Source of the DNA: Thermomicrobiaceae bacterium
GTDB lineage: Bacteria > Chloroflexota > Chloroflexia > Thermomicrobiales > Thermomicrobiaceae
Reading direction: 5' to 3'
Length of the DNA stretch: 8,985 nt
Assembly: GCA_007124395.1 (NCBI GenBank)
Contig: SLFF01000034.1
Span: 1-8,985, forward strand
The position numbers and the translations under genes are program-made. Shown here one piece after another: positions 4,053-8,985 of this stretch. Below the pieces are notes generated by a model. That model was not told the origin of the DNA, ran no database searches, and saw only the letters and a program-made list of their open reading frames with translations. The stretch's first letter is position 1. Every line of letters begins with the position of its first letter.

Positions 4053-6149
4053 TCAATGGTCGGAGATTCGCAAGTTCCGCAACCGATCGATCTCGATCAA
4101 TGCCTCCGTGTTCACGACTGCGGTCGACTCCCGCTCCTCGATAATTGCCGGTCCAGGAAACGACATCCCCGGGCCGAGTCGATACCGATCGAAGACCGGC
4201 ACCTCGCGGAAACCCTTCTCCTGCGGGAGATAGATCTCCCGAGTTCCCTTCTGCGCCTGCTCCACCGAAGCCGCTGGCTCGACGGTTGAAAGCAGTTCGA
4301 GCGGCACGGTTGGTGCCGGCCCGGACACCAGAACACGCCAGTTCACCGCTTCGATCGGATTTCCCGGGGCCGAACGCTGGAACAATCGCCGGTACTCGGC
4401 ATCGAACCGGGCTTCGATATCTGCCCTTGTCTCCCGGGACGGTCGATCCGGGCCCAGATCGACCGAGATCTCGTGTCCCTGCCCGGCGTATCGAAGCTCA
4501 GCCACACGGGTGAAGATCATCTGATCTTCCGGGATCCCGGCATCGGAGAGGATCTGGCGTCCTTCATCTTCCATCTCCAGCACCAGACGCTGGAGCTCCT
4601 CCCAGTCGAGATCATCCAGCAACCCATTGAGACTCCGAACGAAATCGAAGGCCAGCGGGGCGGAGAGAAACCCGACGGTCGACAGGACCCCGGCACCGAT
4701 CGGCACGATCACTTCTGGTGCGTTGAGAATCTGCGCGACGCCCCAGGCATGCACCGGACCAGCTCCACCGAATGCGAACACCGGGTAGGCCCGCGGGTCC
4801 TTGCCCTGTTCGACGGCGTGGACCCGGGCCGCGTTGGCCATGTTTTCGTTGACGACTTTGTGGATGCCCCAGGCCGCCTCGATCGCGTCGATCCCCAGAT
4901 GGTCAGCCACCCCATGCTGAATCGCCTGGCGTGTTTGCGAGAGATCGAGCGCCATCGATCCACCAAGGAAGAAATCCGGATCGAGATAGCCGAGCAGGAG
5001 ATCAGCGTCGGTGACCGTCGGCTGGGTGCCGCCTCGCCCATAGCAGACAGGTCCAGGATCCGAACCGGCACTCTGCGGCCCGACTTTCAGCAATCCCAGG
5101 GAATCAATCGAAGCGATGCTTCCCCCGCCAGCCCCGATCTCGATCATCTCGATGACCGGCACCTTGACCGGCAGGCCGCTGCCCTTCTTGAATCGATAGA
5201 CGCGGCTTACCTCGAACTCGGTCGAAATGGTCGGCTCGCCGTTGTCGATCAGACAGGCTTTTGCGGTGGTCCCGCCCATATCGAACGAGAGCAGATCGGA
5301 GAGCCCCAGTTCATTGCCATACCGGGACGCGGCCAGCGCGCCAGCCGCGGGACCGGACTCCACCAGACGAATCGGATAGCTGCGGGCCGTCTCGACGGTA
5401 CAGATACCACCCGACGACAGCATGATCAGCAACTCTGCTTCGATCCCCTGCTCCCGGAGCACATCGCTGAGTAGAGCCAGATACCGATCGATCACTGGAC
5501 GCACATAGACGTTCGCCAGCGTGGTGGAGACCCGTTCGTATTCCCGGATCTCTGGAGCAACGCTCGACGACAGCGAAACCGTCATCTCCGGCGCGATGTC
5601 AGCCAGGATCTCACCGACACGCTGCTCGTTTTCCGGGTTCCGGTAGCTGTGCAGCAGTGCAACACCGACCGCATCGATGCCTGCACCGCGAAGCTCCTCG
5701 ACGAGTGCCGCCACGTCGTCCGGCTCGACGTTCTTCAGGACCGTGCCATCGGCAGCAGTCCGTTCGTCGAGCTCCAGCCGCCAGCGCCGGCGAACCAGTG
5801 GCTCCGGCATTTCGAGGAAAATATCATAGAGATCGTAGCGATGCTCACGCCCCATTTGCACGGCATCCCGGAAACCTCGCGTGGTGATCAGCGCCGTGGG
5901 GGAACCCCGGCGCTCGATCAGTGCATTCGTCACCAGGGTTGTCCCGTGAATAACTCGGTCGACGTCGCGTCCTTCGTGCTCTCCAGCCGAGAGCACCGCT
6001 TCGACGCCGTCACCGACTGCGAGAGAAGGCTCATCGGGGGTCGTCAACACCTTGTCGATTACAAAGCGCCGCTGGTCAGCGTCAAACAAAAGGACATCGG
6101 TGAACGTGCCACCGATGTCAACGCCGACGCGGACTGGTCTGTTACTCAT
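4053..6149 (-). CDS. hyuA: Hydantoinase A / oxoprolinase alpha-type subunit
   Basis: This is the ATP-binding A subunit of an ATP-dependent hydantoinase/oxoprolinase-type complex, 698 residues, normal length, cytoplasmic. It shows the actin-like ATPase fingerprints DIGGTFTDV (11-19) and DMGGTTAKA (about 290-298). Other family blocks are VIHGTTLVTNALIERRG (66-82), EIGAGGGSIA (337-346), GSDPGPVCYGRGG (362-374), TDADLLLGYL (about 380-389) and FAFGGAGPVHA (458-468). The C-terminal third ends with the family's F-P-G-P-A-I-I-E-E-R-E-S-T-x-V segment. In this family the A subunit is thought to phosphorylate the substrate amide while the B subunit helps hydrolyse it. I chose the ATG at 6149. An in-frame TTG at 6158 would add three residues, but the bases before it do not form a better ribosome site. 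It follows the GalT-like gene by 59 nt and precedes the PPOX gene by 104 nt. Hydantoins, 5-oxoproline and acetophenone-like compounds are all possible substrates. Confidence 0.94.
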   Translation of the reverse strand: MSNRPVRVGVDIGGTFTDVLLFDADQRRFVIDKVLTTPDEPSLAVGDGVEAVLSAGEHEGRDVDRVIHGTTLVTNALIERRGSPTALITTRGFRDAVQMGREHRYDLYDIFLEMPEPLVRRRWRLELDERTAADGTVLKNVEPDDVAALVEELRGAGIDAVGVALLHSYRNPENEQRVGEILADIAPEMTVSLSSSVAPEIREYERVSTTLANVYVRPVIDRYLALLSDVLREQGIEAELLIMLSSGGICTVETARSYPIRLVESGPAAGALAASRYGNELGLSDLLSFDMGGTTAKACLIDNGEPTISTEFEVSRVYRFKKGSGLPVKVPVIEMIEIGAGGGSIASIDSLGLLKVGPQSAGSDPGPVCYGRGGTQPTVTDADLLLGYLDPDFFLGGSMALDLSQTRQAIQHGVADHLGIDAIEAAWGIHKVVNENMANAARVHAVEQGKDPRAYPVFAFGGAGPVHAWGVAQILNAPEVIVPIGAGVLSTVGFLSAPLAFDFVRSLNGLLDDLDWEELQRLVLEMEDEGRQILSDAGIPEDQMIFTRVAELRYAGQGHEISVDLGPDRPSRETRADIEARFDAEYRRLFQRSAPGNPIEAVNWRVLVSGPAPTVPLELLSTVEPAASVEQAQKGTREIYLPQEKGFREVPVFDRYRLGPGMSFPGPAIIEERESTAVVNTEALIEIDRLRNLRISDH

Positions 6150-6208
6150 CTCGAGCAATTCCGATCCGCTTGATTCAGTTCAGTTTCCAGTCGATGCCAA
6201 TCCCCGGG

Positions 6209-7327
6209 CTAGGAGTCCTGAATACTGGACCAGAGCGTTTCCGCCACCCGGAACGGGTCGCTGGAGACCACGCTGGCAGCGTACAGCTCCATCGCTCCGA
6301 AGTCAGATGTCCGGTTCAACGGATCACCACGATCGACGATCCGGACCATGACCGGCATATCATCCCAGTTCTCGCCAGTATTGGCAATCGGTCGCTCCCA
6401 GATCGCCAGGTTGAATGACGCGGTGTTGAGATCCTCGATCAGGCATCGCAAGACCTGATAAATCATGTCCGACAGCTCTGCATCAACCTGATTGCCAATC
6501 AGGACAATCTCTTTCTCCTTGAGCGGAGTCAGATTGGCCATGACCTTCACGTTGCCGATCTGTCGCCCAAGGCCGAGTTCCTCATGGACCGCGTACAGGT
6601 CGTCGAAATAGTTGCGGTCGAACTGTTCGCGATACGCCACTGCCGAGCGGCGCTGAAGTTCGACTTTGCCGTAGTGCATGCCTTTTGTCAGGCTGATCTG
6701 CGCGTGACCATGAGGAATCGAGGCTCCGCTCTTCCAGAGACAATTCCACATGAACAGGGGATAGACGGCATCTGGATCCTGCTCGTGACAGCGCTGGAGC
6801 CATTGTCGGGAGACATCGACCGCATCTCGAACCACATCGCCGGTAAACGCCAGCGGATCGTGCTCACGGAAAATCACGACGCCATGGAACCCGTCGTATT
6901 TGGCAATGTTGCTGGCCGTCAGTGAGTGTTCGCCTTCGACTCGGCCAAAGACGTCAGCCGGGGTGTTGTGGAGCGGCTCGCAGAATGGGTCTGGGGCGGT
7001 CTTGGCAATCTCATCAGCCAGATCGACTGGAATGCGGGCTTCAAGCGGGCGGCGGGATCGCAGATCATTGAATAGCGTTGCATCCAGCGTATGTTTGTTG
7101 GTGACTTTAACCACGTGCTGGTTCAGGACGGCCTCAACCGATCCAAAGTATCGCTCGATCCAGCGATGCATGTGCTCCGGGGGATCGATCGTACCGATCG
7201 TCTCAGAGACATGATAGAGTCGATTGAACGCAGCTTGATGCTCTTCAGTCATCCGCTCTATCGCTCGTGGAAGATCGACGATACTCCTATCAATCACTGC
7301 GTGCCCCACATCCTGACGTTCGTCCAT
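6209..7327 (-). CDS. GalT-like HIT-superfamily nucleotidyltransferase or phosphorylase
   Basis: A 372-residue cytoplasmic enzyme related to galactose-1-phosphate uridylyltransferase and to ADP-glucose phosphorylase-type proteins. The active-site block is KSGASIPHGHAQISL (199-213), with the H-x-H-x-Q pattern at H206, H208 and Q210; H208 would be the nucleotide-accepting histidine by analogy to GalT. The stretch NKHTLDATLFNDLRSRRP (77-94) corresponds to the GalT N-terminal sugar-phosphate segment, and ASNIAKYDGFHGVVIFREHDP (138-158) to the GalT P-Y-D-G-H-H-E-V-type block. Only one cysteine (C116 in PFCEP) remains near the usual metal-binding CxxC position. The ATG at 7327 has GGGGG about 8 nt upstream. 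It follows glgC by 191 nt, so an adenosine- or uridine-sugar substrate linked to glycogen metabolism is plausible. Being next to hyuA (59 nt) may reflect co-transcription rather than a shared function. The exact substrate is unknown. Confidence 0.8.
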   Translation of the reverse strand: MDERQDVGHAVIDRSIVDLPRAIERMTEEHQAAFNRLYHVSETIGTIDPPEHMHRWIERYFGSVEAVLNQHVVKVTNKHTLDATLFNDLRSRRPLEARIPVDLADEIAKTAPDPFCEPLHNTPADVFGRVEGEHSLTASNIAKYDGFHGVVIFREHDPLAFTGDVVRDAVDVSRQWLQRCHEQDPDAVYPLFMWNCLWKSGASIPHGHAQISLTKGMHYGKVELQRRSAVAYREQFDRNYFDDLYAVHEELGLGRQIGNVKVMANLTPLKEKEIVLIGNQVDAELSDMIYQVLRCLIEDLNTASFNLAIWERPIANTGENWDDMPVMVRIVDRGDPLNRTSDFGAMELYAASVVSSDPFRVAETLWSSIQDS

Positions 7328-7374
7328 AGAATCATCCCCCTTGAAAACATGATACCGACGGCACCGTTGCCCTG

Positions 7375-7403
7375 TCGGACTGACTGTGAAGTGTTATGTC
7401 CGA
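7375..7403. other. Inverted repeat upstream of the GalT-like gene
   Basis: TCGGAC and GTCCGA are perfect 6-bp arms separated by 17 nt, giving half-site centres about 23 bp apart (roughly two helical turns). It lies 48-76 nt before the ATG, in the right region for a regulator site. No clear promoter hexamers were found next to it. Confidence 0.27.
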
Positions 7404-7442
7404 TAAATGAACCTGCCGAACCTGAAAATCTCCGGTCTCTGT

Positions 7443-7460
7443 GCTGGTCCACGGACCAGC
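7443..7460. other. Perfect 8-bp inverted repeat after glgC
   Basis: GCTGGTCC and GGACCAGC flank just 2 nt, 59 nt past the glgC stop. In RNA it forms a strong stem of 7 bp with a 4-nt loop. It lacks a T-tract on either strand, so it is not a canonical terminator. It could be a 3'-protecting hairpin, an inefficient terminator or an operator. Confidence 0.4.
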
Positions 7461-7518
7461 CAATCTCTCATCATACGATGTCGCGTCCACCCCGACGTAC
7501 CACACGCCATCCAGAGGC

Positions 7519-8802
7519 TCAAACCCAGACCGCAACAATGCGCGAATCTATCGTCTCCCCACTCGGAATATCCGCTTCCTCGAAGTCGCTCTCGGTGACA
7601 TCGGTCCCGATGAGAACGTTCCGTCCCGCGCGCGTTCCCGGCGGAATTTCCGATTTGCGGCCCACGATCGTAATGCCGGTATTCAGGCGATTCGGCTCCA
7701 GGCGATTGATCGTGTAATCGTCCCCGTAGCCCAGATAGGCGTGGGCACCAACAGTGACCTGTTTGTCGATGATCACCCGATCCAGCACCGCCCCCGGTCC
7801 GATCACCGAGTCAGTCATAATAATCGAATCACGTATCACCGCGCCATTGTGAACAACCACGCCGGGAGAGAGCATCGAATGCTCAACGGTCGCATTCTGG
7901 ATAATGCAGCCGTTTGAGACCATGCTGCGGTTCACCCGGGCACCATCCAGAAACTTTGCTGGAGGTCGTTCCTCACTCCGGGTATGAATCCGCCAGTCGT
8001 AGTCGTAGAGATTCAGCTCTGGTAGATCGTCGAGCTGCTCCATGTTCGCTTCCCAGTAGGACTGGATCGTCCCAACGTCCCGCCAGTAGCCGTGGAAGGT
8101 GTGCGCGTAGGCCTTGCCGTACTTGATCAGGTAAGGGATCACTTCGTGACCGAAATCGGTCATCGAGGTTCCGCCTTTACGATCGTCGAACAGTTCCAGC
8201 AGTACATCTCGCTTGAACACGTAGACGCCCATCGAAGCCAGGTTGCTCCGTGGCTCTGCAGGTTTTTCGTCGAAGTCGCTGATCAACCCATCCGGCTCGG
8301 TGAACATCACCCCGAAACGGTGCGCGTCCTCCCATTCGACAGGCTGAACCGCGACCGTAACGTCGGCATCCTTCTCTCGATGAAGCTCCAGCATGGGCCG
8401 ATAGTCCATCGCATAGACATGATCGGCGGACAGGATCAGTACATCCTGAAAGCTTCGGGAATTCACATAAAAGAGATTATGGTAAATGGCGTCAGCAGTG
8501 CCCTTGTACCAGCCAGATCCGGATCTGCCGAGATACGGCTGAAGGATCACGATTCCGCCATTTCGCTCGCGATCAAGATCCCACGGGCGGCCATGCCCGA
8601 TGTGGTCATTGAGCGAGTGAGGTCGATACTGAGTCAGTGCCGCGATGTTGAACAGCCCGGAATTGACACAGTTCGATAGCGCAAAGTCAATGATCCGGTA
8701 CTTGCCAGCGAACGGGACAGCCGGTTTGGCACGCTGGCGGGACAGGATGCTCAGACGCTCACCCTGTCCACCGGCAAGAATCATAACTGCGACTTCGCTC
8801 AT
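7519..8802 (-). CDS. glgC: Glucose-1-phosphate adenylyltransferase (ADP-glucose pyrophosphorylase)
   Basis: It makes ADP-glucose from ATP and glucose-1-phosphate, the committed step of bacterial glycogen synthesis, and is 427 residues long, as usual. The N-terminal nucleotidyltransferase domain has LAGGQGERL (9-17) and RAKPAVPFAGKYRIIDFALSNC (24-45). It continues with WYKGTADAIYHN (98-109), SADHVYAMDY (125-134, catalytic Asp at 127 by analogy), FDEKP (177-181, sugar-phosphate lysine at 180) and GYWRDVGTIQSYWEANM (238-254). The C-terminal part (about 290-420) is a left-handed beta-helix with hexapeptide repeats such as NATVEHSMLSPGVVVHNGAVI, used for subunit contacts and allosteric control. 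I chose the ATG at 8802, with AGGGGAG about 10 nt upstream. Longer frames to 8859 or 8916 run into the promoter and operator and lack a ribosome site. Regulators cannot be predicted from this sequence with confidence. It heads the minus-strand run. Confidence 0.95.
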   Translation of the reverse strand: MSEVAVMILAGGQGERLSILSRQRAKPAVPFAGKYRIIDFALSNCVNSGLFNIAALTQYRPHSLNDHIGHGRPWDLDRERNGGIVILQPYLGRSGSGWYKGTADAIYHNLFYVNSRSFQDVLILSADHVYAMDYRPMLELHREKDADVTVAVQPVEWEDAHRFGVMFTEPDGLISDFDEKPAEPRSNLASMGVYVFKRDVLLELFDDRKGGTSMTDFGHEVIPYLIKYGKAYAHTFHGYWRDVGTIQSYWEANMEQLDDLPELNLYDYDWRIHTRSEERPPAKFLDGARVNRSMVSNGCIIQNATVEHSMLSPGVVVHNGAVIRDSIIMTDSVIGPGAVLDRVIIDKQVTVGAHAYLGYGDDYTINRLEPNRLNTGITIVGRKSEIPPGTRAGRNVLIGTDVTESDFEEADIPSGETIDSRIVAVWV

Positions 8803-8849
8803 ATTCGCTGATCTCCCCTTATTGTCGGCTTCGGTCGAGCGCGATTCAC

Positions 8850-8857
8850 GAACGTTC
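8850..8857. other. Perfect 8-bp palindrome in the glgC leader
   Basis: GAACGTTC lies between the promoter and the glgC start. It is short and could be chance, but it is the third palindrome in about 110 nt. Confidence 0.2.
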
Positions 8858-8869
8858 ATAATAATGCGG

Positions 8870-8887
8870 GAAGCAAGTGCTTGCTTC
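8870..8887. promoter_or_regulatory. Candidate operator at the glgC transcription start
   Basis: GAAGCAAG and CTTGCTTC are perfect 8-bp arms around 2 nt. The repeat begins immediately next to the -10 box (8888-8893) and spans the predicted start site near 8881. This is a classical position for a repressor. As RNA, the downstream arm could also contribute a 5' hairpin. No regulator gene is in the window to match it. Confidence 0.5.
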
Positions 8888-8916
8888 ACTCTAAGCTTCC
8901 TGCCGCACACGGTCAA
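8888..8916 (-). promoter_or_regulatory. glgC: glgC promoter, sigma70 type
   Basis: On the minus strand TTGACC (5/6 to the -35) is followed after exactly 17 nt by TAGAGT (4/6 to the -10). The predicted start is near 8881, leaving a leader of about 79 nt before the ATG at 8802. It is the best hexamer pair in the window. Confidence 0.58.
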
Positions 8917-8946
8917 CCGAAATTCGGGCCCGGAAACCGGAAAACT

Positions 8947-8961
8947 GAGTATGCTATACTC
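8947..8961. promoter_or_regulatory. Palindrome upstream of the glgC promoter
   Basis: GAGTAT and ATACTC are perfect 6-bp arms around GCT. It is about 30 bp upstream of the glgC -35 and overlaps a possible plus-strand extended -10 box, so a protein bound here could control both directions. Confidence 0.4.
8952..8960 (+). promoter_or_regulatory. Possible divergent extended -10 promoter
   Basis: TGCTATACT fits an extended -10 (TG-N-TATACT, 5/6 to TATAAT). No good -35 is placed 17 nt upstream, which extended -10 promoters do not always need. It would start rightwards near 8967 towards a gene outside the window. Confidence 0.3.
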
Positions 8962-8985
8962 CCCGCTATCTTGCCGGCATGCTAG

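Noticed and set aside
4473..5474. 333-codon plus-strand open frame inside hyuA
   Set aside because: It is antisense to a clearly conserved gene and its composition reflects the complementary codon pattern; no motif or ribosome site supports it.
6195..6200. Minus-strand TTGGCA (5/6 to -35) before hyuA
   Set aside because: The bases 16-18 nt downstream (around CTGAATC) match the -10 consensus poorly, so I did not list a promoter.
7332..7538. 68-codon minus-strand frame between glgC and the GalT-like gene
   Set aside because: It overlaps the glgC end, resembles no protein family, and runs through both inverted repeats; no ribosome site was seen.
8803..8916. 38-residue N-terminal extension of GlgC (in-frame starts at 8916 or 8859)
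   Set aside because: It would overlap the promoter and the inverted repeat, has no ribosome site, and the family normally starts just before the LAGG motif, as the ATG at 8802 does.
1..8985. CRISPR array, transposon ends, tRNA or phage genes
   Set aside because: No regular repeat-spacer series, transposase, integrase, cloverleaf-like sequence or phage protein was seen on either strand.

Overview
The window comes from a moderately GC-rich bacterium and reads as an ordinary chromosomal segment. All seven long genes lie on the minus strand. No tRNA, rRNA, insertion sequence, integrase or CRISPR array is visible. The protein style suggests Chloroflexota, possibly Thermomicrobia-like, on the basis of the GlgC N-terminus, the hydantoinase A/B pair and the Dpp-type permeases. 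That assignment is an inference from sequence character and not a database result.

In transcription order (right to left): 8803-8985 is a regulatory region with a good sigma70-type promoter for glgC, a perfect inverted repeat abutting its -10 box, and a second palindrome carrying a possible divergent promoter. glgC (7519-8802) makes ADP-glucose for glycogen synthesis. After a 191-nt gap with two inverted repeats comes a GalT-like HIT-superfamily nucleotidyltransferase or phosphorylase (6209-7327), plausibly acting on sugar phosphates or nucleotide sugars. After only 59 nt the theme changes to hyuA (4053-6149), a PPOX-fold flavin/F420-type protein (3475-3948) and hyuB (1473-3215). HyuA and HyuB normally form an ATP-dependent hydantoinase/oxoprolinase/carboxylase-type complex. 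Downstream lie a DppB-type permease (202-1176) and the start of a DppC-type permease (1-165), which runs off the left edge.

The functional reading is a short carbohydrate-storage block followed by an uptake-and-ring-opening block: an ABC importer for a peptide-like or small polar substrate beside an ATP-dependent cyclic-amide hydrolase. No substrate-binding protein or ATPase subunit of the importer is in the window.

The least explained parts are non-coding. (1) Between the PPOX gene and hyuB there is a -10-like box, a 40-nt hairpin with a UUCG loop, a GC hairpin and a convincing intrinsic terminator followed by a T-rich tract. This could be a small RNA or an attenuated hyuB leader. (2) Upstream of the dppB-like gene there is a consensus Shine-Dalgarno sequence driving a 19-codon reading frame whose TGA overlaps the permease ATG, plus a 21-bp imperfect direct repeat and a palindrome. 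(3) The glgC promoter has an abutting palindrome in the position of a repressor operator. All three are sequence-based inferences without expression data.
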